Source: Cryptomeria japonica (lineage: Eukaryota > Streptophyta > Pinopsida > Cupressales > Cupressaceae). From it: DNA of 64,000 nt. Shown piece after piece: positions 11,941 to 24,774 of the stretch (positions within the stretch are counted from its first letter, which is position 1; every line of letters starts with the position of its first letter). The stretch is from positions 569,903,095 through 569,967,094 of the forward strand of contig NC_081405.1 of assembly GCF_030272615.1 (NCBI RefSeq), in the 5' to 3' direction. The translations under genes were made by a program, and so were the position numbers. The notes under the pieces were generated by a model. The model saw nothing but the letters and a program-made list of their open reading frames with translations. It searched no databases and had not been told where the DNA came from.

Positions 11941-12281
11941 GAGTGGCATTCACTTATTCAAAATGTAGTGATAGACCTCATCGTGACTGCACACATTCTA
12001 AGTTCCTCACAAATATTGCACAGATCCTAGATGATGATAGGATGACATGAGGATCTTTTTTCTCCTATTTGGATGGAGATGAATGTTCTATGAGAGAGAT
12101 TATGATAGATAGAGCATGATCTAGTTGCGTCACAGACAAAGGAAGCCACATACCATGTGATTATGATGGAGAGGGATCAGAAGAGCTCCTCGCATAGTCA
12201 CTCGTGGTCTATATCACAATACACCCCCATGAGGCCACCCCCACAGCCAGATCAACAGGGAGCATCTAGCCACCATCCTCC

Positions 12282-12713
12282 TGTTAGATAGTTCAAATAA
12301 CCAAAATACAACTGAGAGGGGGGGGGGTGAATCAGTTGTCATAGATTACTAGAACATTTAGCAATTAAAACTTTATTACCAAAACTAAATATATTAATAC
12401 AAGAATGCTTAAACCAAATACCAAAATAGAAGTTAAACCAATTAAGCATAAACAATAATCAGAGAATAAATACCATCCACATGACACCAAGATTTATACA
12501 TGGAAAACCCGATTAAGGGAACAACCACAGTGGGAATCCTACCCACAGTCAGATAATATGTCTATAGTAAGTATGTGAATTACAATTGACTAGCCTGCAC
12601 TTGCAGGAAGGCCAATAGCATAGAGTGCATTGCTCATCACAAAAGGAGTCTCATTGACTACATAGAAATCCAGACTACAATCTGGAAGAATGAATGAACT
12701 ACAAAGATAGCAT
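12282..12713 (-). repeat. Copia family E LTR, part (interrupted by element F)
   Basis: Starts TGTTAGATAG and matches 49414-49845 almost base by base (shared 'acaattgag(a/c)' and G-run near 12320). The match stops exactly where TGTTGGCATT of element F begins at 12714. The rest of this LTR is missing from the window. The five bases before it (CCTCC) are not repeated after the other E LTR at 50644, so the two E LTRs may belong to two separate insertions. Confidence 0.7.
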
Positions 12714-14116
12714 TGTTGGCATTACATGAAGATTACATTAATGAAGTATAGTGTTGTCATTTATGTCAAGAGTAACTAACAATTGAGTTGTATTGCAACC
12801 AATAGTGATGCAGTAATGCAACCGATAGTAGAGAAATGAAGGAAACAGGAATTGGTATTTCAAGTGATCAATAGCTAACCCTAACCAATTGATATGTAGA
12901 ACCCTAACTGATGGATCTCAGTGAATTGGTTATGATTATCTAGGATTGAATGGTGATCGGAGATGAAGATGCCATGTAAGCATGATGCATGTGATGAGTT
13001 TCAAAGTGCTTTTGACACGTGAAGATAACTGTTTATCTTGGGAATGAGAAAATGCACAACATGAAGTGGAAACTACTTGATGAGCTACAAGATTCGATGT
13101 GCGGTGATCCAGAAGCGGTTGAAGTTATCTTGAGCAATGTGTAGTTGATTGCTATGTAATCCAATGGTTATGATTGAACTGATATGTTCATAATCTCTAT
13201 GAGAGTTGTAGGTTTTGTGATGTGTTACCGACCTATTGTATTTTTTTATAAGGTCGATGAATTGTTTGTAATTATGTTGGAAATTTGGTTAGGTGTGGTA
13301 ATGAGATTGTTGCCGAACTAGAAGGAGCATCTGCAAAATGTTGTGAAGGAAGATAGGAGCATTAAAGGATATGACTAAACAAGATAGTGCTATTACTAGA
13401 TCAACAAAGACCCTATTGCTCTCTAACCATTACAATAGTTAAATCCCTTAACTAGGTAGGCTTTAATAGGCTTGGTGTTGTCTAAATCCTCTAACCAGGT
13501 GATCCATTAGCTTGGATTTGAAATCATCTCTTGAGGTTAGTCCTAATAGGGTATTGTAGTCAATCCCTTAACCAAGTGGTCCCTAACCTGATCTGTTCTT
13601 AACTGAGCATTATTTTGTAAGCTTCTAACAAGGCTTGGCTCCTAATAGAGAAAAATTCAGAAGAGTACAAAATACTTGTGGGTATTCATCCCCACCATGG
13701 TTTTTCCCATTTGGTTTTCGACATGAAAATCAATGTGTCAAGTGGTCAATGATTTTGTGGATGTGTTTTTATATGGTTGATATGGTTAACTGGTAAAGCC
13801 ACTTAGATATGTTTAGATGACTTAAAGTGATATGAAATAAACTATTACTGATGTTAGTAAAGTGGTTTAATATTTTGGTTAAATGGTATGTGAGTTTCAG
13901 ATCTGTTACATTGTATCATCAATGTTTTGATCAACTGGTAAATTTTGATAGTTCACTTGCAATTTTGGATAAAGTATCTAAACCAATTTTGTTTTGCAAG
14001 TTGTTTATGAGCTAGGATTACTTTTGGTGAAAGTTTAGTTTGTTTTATATCTACTGATTCACCCCCCTCCCCCTCTCAGTAGCTAACTGGATCCTTATTG
14101 TTTCATTATATTATCA
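12714..14116 (+). repeat. Element F 5' LTR (about 1.4 kb)
   Basis: It begins TGTTGGCATT at the exact point where similarity to the E LTR ends, and finishes ...TTATCA two bases before a PBS. It carries the module 'accatggtttttccca' (about 13700) and a C-rich run with CTCTCAG near its end, features shared with other copia-type LTRs here. No second copy is visible because the 3' end of F was lost. Confidence 0.7.
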
Positions 14117-14118
14117 AT

Positions 14119-14130
14119 TGGTATCAGAGC
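14119..14130 (+). other. Element F primer-binding site (initiator tRNA-Met)
   Basis: TGGTATCAGAGC is the standard plant copia PBS, complementary to the 3' end of initiator tRNA-Met. It lies two bases after the LTR. Confidence 0.85.
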
Positions 14131-14186
14131 ATTTCACGTCCTCTTGTGTTTAAGCCTAATAGCTTGAGGAAAAGATCTAGGAGAAC

Positions 14187-17100
14187 ATGATGAAGAAAGA
14201 AGGTCTGAAATTCAATAGGGAAGACTATAGAATCTAGAGATATAGGATGAAGATCTATATCAAGAGCTTCAAAAGTCAATATTGGGAACATGTTGTTACT
14301 AAATATAACCTACCTAGGGGCATTTTGTTAGATGATCAAAAGAAGGAGCAATAGGAGAACAATCAAGCATTGGAGGCCATTATTAGTTCCTTGTTTGATT
14401 CAAATTATGTTGATGTTCATGGATTGGAGATTGCACATGAAGTATGGAAGAAACTAGAAGATATCTATAGTGGTGATGAGCATGTTAAGATTGCCAAAGA
14501 GGAGAGTCTAAGAGGTAAATTTGATGATATGTAGATGGATGAAGGGGAAAACATTCAACAATATGGTCAGAGGATCAAGGAGATAGTCAGTGAGATCAAA
14601 AGTGTTGGAGGTATAGTGGAGGATACCACAGTGGTTAGCAAGGTGTTGAGAACCCTTCTACTGGTCTACGCTATCAGAGTTGCAACCATTTAGGTTCTCA
14701 AGTCTATTGATAAATCAAAGGTAACTCTTGACTCCATCAATGGTAAATTAACTACATTTGAATGAAATGGTTCTGAAGGAAGTGTTCAAAGATCAAAATC
14801 TACATTTAGAGCCTTAGTTTCAAACGCACCGGTAAGGAAAATCAGAGAATCTAGTTACAGTCATGAGTCTAGATCCAGCATAGAGGTAGATGATGAAGAT
14901 AGTCTGATTGATCTTGAAGCATTGTTGGCCAAGCGGTTACCCAGAGGTACTACTAAGTATAGAGGTAAATTACCTTTGAAGTGTTTTGCATGTAACTAGA
15001 TTGGACATATTGTTGCTAACTATCAAAATGGAGATAATGAGCAAAAATGTGAGAAGTATAAGAAGTATAAAGGCAAAGGTAAAATAGATTGTCTCATCGC
15101 ATTTGATGGAGGAATTACAAATGAGGAATTTGAAGAAGATGCAAATGAGGACATTGTCTTTGTTTCTATTAAAGAAGAGAAATCAAATCAGAAGGCATTA
15201 GTCTCTCGCATGGATAGTTTAGATGATTGGATTATAGGCAATTGTTGTTTACACCACATGACAGGTGACGAGAGTAATTTTCTTACTTTGAGAGAGTTTA
15301 ATGGAGGTGTTGTGAGATTTGGAAATGACTCACCCTGCATGGTGAAAGGAAAGGGATTCATCTCTTTGAATGGAAAGAATAGTGCCTATGATGTCTACTG
15401 GGTTAAAGGACTAAAACACAATCTTTTGAGTGTAGCACAACTCAATGACAAAGGTTACCCACTAGAATTCGAGAATGGAGTCTGCAAGATTTATGGAAGC
15501 AAAGGCAAGCTGATTGCAACCAGAAAATAGACCAGAGGTAACTTGTTTTATTTAAGTTCTAAAGTCAACAATTGTTTAATTGCAAAAGTAGAAGATAGTT
15601 GGCTTTGGCATCGGATATTCTGTCGTGTAAATTTTGATAATATTGTAAAAGTCAGTAAGTCCAAATCAGTAAGAGATTTGCCATAGTTGGACAAACCGAT
15701 GAATGCTTTGTGCAAGGAATGTTAGTTAGGGAAGATGACATCCTCAAATTTCAAGAGCAAATCTTTCTCAGTAGAACATTTGCTAGATTTGGTTCATACC
15801 AACCTTTGTGGACCAATGAGGACTAGGAGTATTCAAGGTGATCGATATTTCATGATTTTTACTGATGATTGCTCAAGGATGATGTGGGTCACATTATTGA
15901 AAGACAAGACAAAAGCATTTAGCAAGTTTAAGGAATTCAAAGCCTTAGTTGAGAATGAGAGTGGAAAGAAGATAAAGTGCTTAAGAACTGATCAAGGTGG
16001 TGAATTTACTTGAGAGGAATTCACTAGTTACTGTGAAGATAATGGAATTAAGAGGTAGCTTTCAGCACCTAGGACACCACAACAAAATGGTATTGAAGAA
16101 AGGAACAACCAGTTAGTTTTTGAAGCTACTAGGACTATGCTAATACAAGGAGGTGTAGCTAAGACATTATGGAGAGAAGTTTTCAGCACAACTGTTTACA
16201 CAATGAACCTGATACTAGTTAAAAGACGTAAGTATTAAACTGCCTATGAGTTCTGGTATGGTAGATCACCTAATGTTAGTTAATTTAAGATTTTTGGTAG
16301 CATATTTTTTATCAAGAGAGGTGATTATGTTGGTAAGTTAGATGCCAAGAGTGATGAAGGCATATTTCTTGGCTACTCCACCAAGAGAAAAACCTACAAG
16401 TGTTACAACAACCTTACCAAGAAGATCATTGAAAGTGTAAATGTCCAAGTTGATGAGCTTCCTGAGAAATCAGGAGAAACTAGTAAGGAGAAGGAGGAAG
16501 AAGAAACTTACACACTGTCTTTGGAACCCAAACCGGTGATCCCATAAGTTGAAGAACTGAACAAAGAAGCCCCAGTTCAACTGAAACAGGGAGGTTCAGT
16601 AGAAGAAGAAGAAAGTAAAGAAGAAGAAGAACCTGGAAATCAAGATCATGTTATTCCAAGGTATGTTAGACTCAATCATAGTCCCGATCAGATTATTGGT
16701 GACATGAATGCAGGTGTGTAAACAAGAACAAGGACTAGAGAGAACTCTTGTATTATTTCCACCATTGAACCAAGAACTACAAAATAGGCATTTACAGATG
16801 AAGACTCGATCAAGGAAATGCAAGAAGAACTTGACCAGATAGAGAAGAACAATACTTGATCATTGGTACCTAGATCGGAGAACAAGAATTTAATAGATAC
16901 AAAATCGGTATTCAGGAATAAACTAAGTGAAGATGGAGTAGTGATTAGAAATATAGCCAGACCGGTATGCAAAGGATATGCACAAGAAGGTGAAGATTAT
17001 AGTGAGACATCTACACCAGTTGCAAGATTGGAAGGAGTAAGGACTCTACTTGCATTTGCATCATACAGAGAATTCAAAGTATATCAGATGGATGTGAAGT

Positions 17101-17520
17101 CAACATTCCTAAATGGAATATTGGAAGAGGAAGTCTAGGTTGAACAACTAGATGGTTATGCTTTAACTATAGAAAAGGACATGGTGTGAAAATTGTATAA
17201 GACATTATACGGACTAAAGCAAGCACCTGGAACATGGTATGAAATATTGCACTCTCACTTGGTGAAGATAAGTTTTAAGAGAACCAGTGAAGACAGTAAC
17301 ATATATCTCAAGTTAGAAGGAGATAAGATACTGGTAAGTGAGGTATTTGGTTGATGATATCATTTATGGAGGATATGATGATATGTGCCATGACTTTTTG
17401 ATTTGATAAAGAATGAGTTTGAGATGTCACTAGTAGGTGAAATAAAAATTTACATAGGCCTAGAAATCCAATAGATGAAGAATTGTATTTTCATCATACA
17501 ATCCGAGTATGTGAAAGAAG
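14187..17520 (+). pseudogene. Element F copia gag-pol polyprotein, decayed, truncated in RT
   Basis: The frame starts MMKKEGLKFNREDYRI, followed by a copia gag domain to about 14760. The zinc knuckle (CFACN..IGHIVANY, about 14980) has lost its last Cys. At the protease (15210-15300), WIIGNCCLHHMTGD replaces the usual D-S-G active site. The integrase core (15735-16150) keeps FTDDCSRMMW, LRTDQGGEFT and PRTPQQNG. A charged linker leads to RT (16863-17520) with VYQMDVKSTFLNG, YGLKQAPGTWY and a frameshifted LVDDIIYGG. About twenty in-frame stops are present, many of them TAG. The sequence ends inside RT where the LTR of element G starts. The rest of RT, RNase H and the 3' LTR are absent. Compared with the E-family remnant at 46715-49355 it is the same copia lineage but a different family. 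Confidence 0.85.
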
Positions 17521-18467
17521 TATAGACACCTAAAATTAATATTTAATTAATTTAAGCCTATCAACACAATTAATTGACTTAATTGTGTTATCCTCATTCC
17601 TCTCAAAATCAATTAAATCTAATTTAATTAATTCCATCACTATTGTCCAATAATTAATTTATCAAATAAACTAATTATTCCCCTATTCTTCTAAAGTCCC
17701 ATCCAATAATTATTTCTTCTAAACCCACACAGTTAATTAATTTTAATTAATTAACCTAGTCATGTGATTCCTACAAATCACTTTTCCTAATCCCACTCAA
17801 CCTAATTAATCCTTCTAGAATCTCTCATAATCATGCTTATTCTTATCTCTCAATTTTTCATTCCCACTCATGTCACATCAATATTGAGTCTCTCAAAGAA
17901 GTTCAAATTTCTTTGAATCCTCCAATGCATCCTTATTTTGGAATTTTTAAATCCTCATGTTTGAAATTCAAATTTTTGCAACCCTTTTTCCCAAGGAATT
18001 TTATATTCCTGTTTATTTTCCCAAGGCACCCTTGATCCATGCCTTCTATCTAAAATCAATCGCAACCCTCCATGATCAAATCAATCTTGGCCCTCCATTG
18101 GCCTTCTCCAATCTATAAATTGAAGCTTATTCTCCTCACAAAGCATCCACTTCTCATGCATTGTCCTTGCTGCTCTTTTCTTCTCTCTCTTCTTTCTTCA
18201 ATATTTCAATTCAAATCCATCCAAAATCCATCCAATGATCCTATAAAATCCATCAATCTTGTTGAGAAAAGGAGATCGATCCACATCCAAATCAAGCAAC
18301 CAGCACATCAAGTGGAGCATCAAGGGTGCATCCTCATCATCCATCCACTTCATCAAGCTCAATTTGAGGGAGAGGTAAAAATAGAAAGGTATAAATGGTT
18401 ATTCATTGTGTTTTATGTGTATGAATGCTTCATTTGAATACTAACCATCTAATCCTACCTTGCTACA
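17521..18467 (+). repeat. Element G 5' LTR (947 bp)
   Basis: Begins TATAGACACC (ancestral TG now TA) and ends CCTTGCTACA. It matches 43366-43908 with several deletions in the right copy. A TATA-like box is at 18110-18118. The join with element F falls in the RT frame of F. Confidence 0.75.
18110..18118 (+). promoter_or_regulatory. TATA-like box in the element G LTR
   Basis: TCTATAAAT lies about 360 bp before the LTR end and is conserved in the right copy at 43900-43908, where element H inserted directly after it. Confidence 0.45.
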
Positions 18468-18484
18468 TTTTCCCCTCTTCATTC

Positions 18485-18502
18485 TGGCACCCCCGATGGG
18501 AC
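18485..18502 (+). other. Element G primer-binding site (candidate)
   Basis: TGGCACCCCCGATGGGAC lies 17 bases after the LTR end. It loosely resembles the PBS of element C (TGGTGCCCACCGTGGGGCC). The tRNA was not assigned. Confidence 0.4.
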
Positions 18503-21030
18503 TCACATCCCTGAATCTAACATTCATTGCAAGTTTTTGTGAGTGTGCAAGTTGCAATTATCCGCACAATGTGAGTGCTTGTAAATTAGCATGAACGACT
18601 CAAGATTAGTGCGACCAAAAAAAATTTAGCGCGAGCACAGGCACATAAGTGCGAGCGCTCCAAATTTAAATTAATTTCTCGCTTCCCTGCAGGTTTGCAC
18701 ATTACCACATACGTTTCTAGATCAACACATCCGATTTTAAAATTTTCTCTCTAATCTAACACACTTCTTCAATTCTCATTCCACTTCTTTTTTTGTTGGT
18801 TAACGGTTAAAGTAATTAAAAAAAAAAAAATCTTAGGGGAAGATTTGGTTGTTTAGTTTTACAAGTTAGTCTTTTTTTCTTAATACTTATGGTTCAGCAT
18901 GAATGACTTGTGAATAGCATGGCCACTCTGCTAAATCCCTACCCAAATTTAAATTTTGGGATTTCTTTGAATTCTGCTAACTTTTTTAGTCTTTTTCAAT
19001 GCAGATGCCTGCATTTCAGTGCAGGAGAAACTCTATCAGTGTGACTATTTTCAAACATCTCGCCCTCTATAAATTTTTTTTTTTTTTAGATTTTAAATCT
19101 AACCACTAACTTTTTTTGCAAGTTTCTATGTTTTAGTGCAAGCGCAGGCATTTCAACGTGAGTGCAGGCATGTCAGTGCGTGCGTAGGCACTTCGGTACG
19201 ACCAATCCAGAACAACACGATAGTCAGGTATAAATCACCAATTCTATTTGTGTTCATTTTCTGTAATTTATTTTGATTTTGACCCTCTTCAGCGCATATG
19301 TAGGTGTTTTAGCGCCTATGAAGACACTTTAGCATGCTAGACTGTAGATCAACGAGTGCACTATTTCTGCAGGCCAGTAGCTACTGATTTCTTTTTTTCT
19401 ATGAGTGGTGAAGTGTCTTCGACCATCCAAGACTTAAGAAATATAAAAATTACTAATCTAATGGTTTTTGCAGGTTGCCTAGGAGTTTCAATCAAACATC
19501 GTGTCTTTTTTCTTAACTAGGCACCTAGATCTAATTAGGTGGTAACTAAACCATTGTTTTTTATATTTGTGAAAAGCGTAAAGGTAGGAGACTATGCTCT
19601 CGTCTATCTAGACGATTAGAAATCCAAACCCTCGAAGCTTTTCATGTTTGTCGCATGTTTACCATTAGCGGGCCTGTGCTCCCAAGTTTCTCTTTAAGCT
19701 AGTGAGAGGGGAACAACCCAAGTGAGTACACCTAGACCTGGGGTTCCCAACTCACTATAATAAATAGGCCATTGAAGATGAAAGAATCAATGGTTGGGGC
19801 TATATGAGAGTTCAATCTCACATTGGGTGCTTAGTAGGATCCTAGAGATCTCAATTATGCTTGCGTGACTACTAAGTTTTTGGTGCTTTGTTGGGCTATA
19901 TGCCTCAATTGTGCTTGCACAACTGCAAAGGGTAGCTCCTAACGAGAAGCCATACAAAACACCTTGTGAATAGTGGCCAAAAACCTTTTAGTCATTGATG
20001 CAAGAGGTCAAACCTCTAAAGCCGCCCACATTTTTATAGCCCTTAGTAGAGACACAAAGTTCACCATGAGGAGTGTTCATACGAATTGATGCTTGCCTTC
20101 CCTGGAGAAGTGAGTTTTGTGGAGGGGAGCCAATGGGGTCACGCATCTAAGTCTCCGCTCAGGGTAAGTGTAACTTTGAAACCAATTGGAATCCATTGAC
20201 AATTGTCTTTTCTCACCATAGGATATGTTGTGAAGGAGCATGAGTTTCTTTTGAGTCTAACTTCTTTTGACCACTGTGTTTTCTTTACTTGACATCTCTT
20301 GCCAGGTCCATCCCCCACAACCAATCAATCATCCCTCTTTCCAAATTCCATCTTCTCATCATCAAATCTTTAATCCATTTTTATCTATCCAAGAAATTCT
20401 CCTATCCCCAATCCACTTTCATCCATTCAAACAATCATCCTCCCTCAACCAATATTTTTGTCCAAATCATTCATCTGACTTTGGGTAGCCTCTCCCTTTA
20501 TTCTTCCTATTATCTATTCATTCTTCCATAATCATGCTCCCTCTAATCCAATCAAATCTCCAAAATTCCAATCAATTAAATCCATCCATCTTCCTAATCT
20601 AGTTTTCCAATCCTCCATCAATCAACAAATCTAATCTAATCAAATCAAATTAAATCCAATATAATCCAATTCAATTCAATTCATTCAATCAATCAACAAA
20701 TCCAATCAATTCAAGTCCTAATCCAAGGACCATTCTAATCTAATAAAGTCCTAATCTAATGACCATTCCAATCCAATCAATTCTTAATCCAAAGACCAAT
20801 CCAATCCAATCAAGTCCTAATCCAAGGACCAATCCAATCAAATCAAGTCCTAATCTAAGGACTCATCCAATTCCAATCCAAATCAAATCCAATCCTAATC
20901 TAATCAAATTTAATCCATCATCATTCCAAGCCAAGTCCTAATCCTCATCTTCATTTAACATCATCTTCATAATCTTTCCCCTCCAAAACATATTCATCCA
21001 ATTCCAATCTAATCCTTCACTCTCAACACG
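18503..21030 (+). other. Element G leader, non-coding
   Basis: No convincing ORF. The first part (18540-19350) is studded with short GC-rich words such as AGCGCGAG, AGTGCGAG and TTAGCGCC in an AT-rich background, like the leader of element C. The second part (about 20270-21030) is a run of CAATCC/AATCCAATC-type low-complexity sequence. Frames found there are composition artefacts. Confidence 0.5.
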
Positions 21031-22480
21031 ACTACCCGGAATTTCAAAGCTTGGTATGAGAAGATGCTCATGGAAGTTCATGAATTTTCCTACCAAGTTA
21101 ATCCCATAATCTCCCACTCTCCTATCATACCTTCATCCATCCCAACTCAACACATTGCACCCAATCCCAATCTATACCATATCTATTATCCTTCCTCTAC
21201 CTTCGACAAGGGAAATCCATCTTATTCCCCATCCATATCTTCATATTATCCCTCACCCACATACTCCTCTAATCCAATATGTATACCTTCATCTCCCCCC
21301 CATCTACATCCCAAACCCCATCCTTCTACAATTCATTCATTACCTCTACCCCCCATCCAAATCCTTTACTCCATATTCCTCCAATCATTAATCCTAATTC
21401 CCCAATCAATTATCCTAATCCTCCATCCAATCGTAATCCCAATCTGCCATCTAATCCCAATTATCCATCTAGTCCTAATCCTCCAAAATCCATATTGTCC
21501 ACATCCTCCAAATCCATCATCCATAATATTATCCAAGACATGCTAGCAAAGGAGACAAAATCCTCACCTCGAAGCAAAGTGGCCAAGTCTCCTCAATTCC
21601 CCCATCCACCACAATTGCCTCCACCTAAAAAAAAATCCCAATCCTCCTCACTTCATGATACCCCCATTTCCCCATCTACTCACATCAAATCTTCCATACC
21701 TTCCTCCATCACACAATCCCCACAACTCCAAACATGCCAAAAGCTCATTCCAAAGCATGCTAGCATAGAATACTCTCCATCTCATAATGCATATCTCTCT
21801 ACTCCATCTAATGATGGCATTCCATCCACTTCCTCTCATGATCATATGATTCCTCTATCCAACCCTCTCCATCCATCACATGATCCTCTTTCATCTCATG
21901 ATACAATCACCCCTCCCACTCCATCCCATGATAACCCTCCCATTCAAGATCAAAGTATCCCTTCATCTCCATGTCACGATCCCAATCCATCTAAAGATCC
22001 TAATATTCCTTGCACATCTCATCCCCCTCAAAATGGACTCGCATCTTGCTTCTGAAATAATAAGGGTCCTGAAGCTAATGCTAAAGATGTTGGTACATCC
22101 TCTATTCCACTTAAATCCAAATTTACTTCATACAAATCAAAATCCTGTTATCTCGCGTCATCCACTTCTATTTTGGGACCCTATATTCCAAAGCTAAATC
22201 CTCCATTCCTTCCATCTATTTTGGGTCATTACATCCCTCCATCCACTATCCCTAACTATGATCAACAAAGGCACGCATCATTGAATGCCTCCCAACACAC
22301 TCCTTTCATCATCCCACCATCCATGAAATCCTTAAGTCATTCATCCTCATGCACCCATCCCATTTTTATTGGAAGCAATTTGGATGCCCAATATAAAAAG
22401 AATAAAGAACAAAATCCACAAAAATCAAATGATCAACATGTCCCCTCAAAACGACATGCTCAAAAGAAAAATATGATTTG
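21031..22480 (+). pseudogene. Element G Pro/Ser-rich ORF, unknown
   Basis: A frame begins near 21031 with TRNFKAWYEKMLMEVHEFSY, looking like the start of a real protein. It soon turns into Pro, Ser, Asn and His-rich sequence with PNPPSNPN-type repeats. After a frame change it continues at 21279-22055 with a less biased segment (IIHNIIQDMLAKETKSS) and repeats of SHD-type sequence. A short remainder (to about 22480) is Lys/Gln-rich. It could be a diverged gag of a non-autonomous element. I recognise no domain, and part of the openness comes from the lack of G-rich stop contexts in this C-rich DNA. Confidence 0.4.
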
Positions 22481-24769
22481 AAAGAAAGAAAAATCAAACA
22501 GGCCATAAAGGCCCCAAAAGAAAAACTCAAAAACTATGTGGATTCCCAAAGAGGCAATGCATCCCAAAGAAAAATCAAAATTGGAATGCAAACTTGTTAA
22601 TCCAAAAGCTCCCTCCATTCATAAGTCCTCCAATCCTCCATCTAACACTCCTCCATCTTCAAAATACATTTTGGGTCCTTAAGTCCCAAAATCCACCATC
22701 CCAACTTCATCATCCCCTTCTTCTATTTTGGGTTGTCATTTCCCAAAATCCACTCTCCATCCCCCATCTAATTCAAAACACTCTCCCGCACTACTCCAAC
22801 ACTCTTCAAGGTGTGTGCCAATGTTTATATTCCACAAATTATTCAAAACCCCATCAATTATCCACAATCTAGTTTTCACAATCCCATTCCATTAGTCCAA
22901 TCCTTTCCAAATCCTTATCTTCCATCCCCTATCTACTTCATCTCCCCAATCATTGTTACCAACATCTATGAGCATACCCCCACTTAAAAGCAATACTAAG
23001 GGATACCATCTATGGAACTAGATACTTGAGTCCTCCCTCCCTCTTTCATACATCCACTATCTTCCACATCTACTCATCCTCATCCTTATCCAAAAATTCG
23101 AAAATTCAAAAAAAAAAAAATCAATACAAAAAAAAATAAAAATCAGAAAAAAGTAAAAAAAAATCATTTCATCCAATGGTGAAAACCACTTCTTGTGGCA
23201 CCTTGGGTAGGTACCATGATGAAAAATTGGCAAACAAGCATCATGTGTAATCCCCTTATCTCCTTGCAGTCTACACTTGGGGGAAAGCTTCATCCATACA
23301 ATCATCCTATCCGTTTGCACCCCATCTAAGTCCATTCTCCTTTCCCATCTTTGATCTTGACTATCCTATCCATATCCTCCATCTCATATCCCTCAAAGTG
23401 AATCCTCCATTCTTATTTTTCAGCCTAATCATATAATGGAAATAAGGTATATGCATGCATGCTTTGGAGCATTCAAGCCTTAATCCTCTACCATCCATAT
23501 CCATTACACATTATCCCTCCACCTCATACATATTTATCCACCATCCTTGCATCCTTAATTCCACTACCTCTATAGTGGGGCATTGCACTCCTTTGCAGAA
23601 TAGTCCTTGCATCTCAATCATCCTATCCTCCATCCTTTATTTCTCCATTTCCTATCCATATCCATCTACTTGATCCATCTATCCAACCAATATATCTATC
23701 TATTCATCCATCCATCCTTTTACTAATCCTTGGTTCTCCCTTGTCATTGGTTCTAGTCAATCAAATCCTATCCACCAATCCACCACATCCTATCCATTTC
23801 CTAATCCAATCCTATCTCATCTAATCATATTCTCCATCTCTTCCAATCCAATCAATAATTCCATCCTCAATCCAATCCTACTGAATCATCCATCCCCTTT
23901 TTCATCCTATCTAATCATTTAACCTTCTTCCAATCCTATCCAATCCATCAAACTTAGCTTTCCTCATATACCTGAGTTGGCACTAACTTGTGTCTAATCC
24001 AAGAACCCATCCATACTTTTCTAATGAAACCCAAGTGTCAATCCTCTCATTTACAGATCTTGCACATCCAACTTGTATTTTGTCATCCATCAATCTATCC
24101 ATCACCTACCCATCGGGATGCATCCTTCTCTAGTCCGACAGTTTATCCAAATCTATTTCCTACTCTTGGAAAGAGATGTTAGTTGGTCATGTGCATGTTG
24201 TTTGCATGCTTGAGGTTTTCACTTTGTTTTCATCTTGTGTTCCAAGACTATGCTTGTTTAGGACTACCTTGATCATCCTATATCTTGGTATGTCTTGGCT
24301 GGTGTATAATGGGGCATAGTTTTCATGGCATGGTGTGTTTGAAGGTTTTCCTTGCATGAAATGACAACCCTGGATTAGTTTTTATCAACACTTGCATGAT
24401 TGTGTACAAGGCATTCTTATTTGACTGAGTGTCAGTCCATGCCTTGGATCTTAATATCATCTTGGCTCTTATAATCAGTGGTGTAGACTATCCATGGCAA
24501 TATTTAATCTAGGATTGCTCTCTATACTTGCTCAACAATAAATCTAATCCATTTATCATTTCTCTGTCTCATTTCATTCGCAACACTCCAACCCATCCTA
24601 GTTCCCTCTTTCATTATCTTCATCCTTTCATCACTTATTCTTCTAATTCCTTTCGAGAGCACACCCGTGTTCTTAAAACTCACATGTCTTCTCGAGGGGG
24701 CATACCACTGCTTCTTCATCATCCTTCCTCCTCATCATCCTTTTCTTCATCTCATGACTAGGGCATCAT
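22481..24769 (+). other. Element G internal region, C-rich low complexity
   Basis: Dominated by CCATCC, AATCC and TCATC words with an A-rich stretch at 23100-23165. Short frames exist on both strands, but none has recognisable content. The last 600 bases (24180-24770) are less biased and could be a former 3' untranslated region. Confidence 0.5.
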
Positions 24770-24774
24770 GCTAC
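24770..24774. repeat. Target-site duplication of element C, left copy
   Basis: GCTAC here and ACTAC at 43278-43282 share CTAC, with one mismatch in five. Confidence 0.6.

Larger units (their letters stand above)
9710..12281 (+). pseudogene. Antisense plant mobile domain (PMD) gene in element D
   Basis: The + strand, opposite to gag-pol, encodes a decayed protein with a PMD-like region at 10230-10790. Its core motif is KWDAHTSTFILPMGEMTDTL followed by LRLPIRGE (about 10358-10460), which resembles the W-H-x-E-T-x-T-F-x-L-P-x-G-E core of MAIN/MAIL-type plant mobile domain proteins. Further pieces continue to about 11300 with stops. An acidic Asp/Glu-rich tail lies at 11380-11640, and a C-terminal part follows a candidate intron (11833-11940). 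A second candidate intron is at 9797-10188. The 3' end is cut by copia sequence at 12282. PMD genes are known passengers of Tat-like and Mutator-like plant elements. A role in host silencing or element biology is not shown here. Confidence 0.65.

Noticed and set aside
20267-21060. Several + strand ORFs in CAATCC-rich sequence
   Set aside because: No start context, no conserved motif, low-complexity composition.
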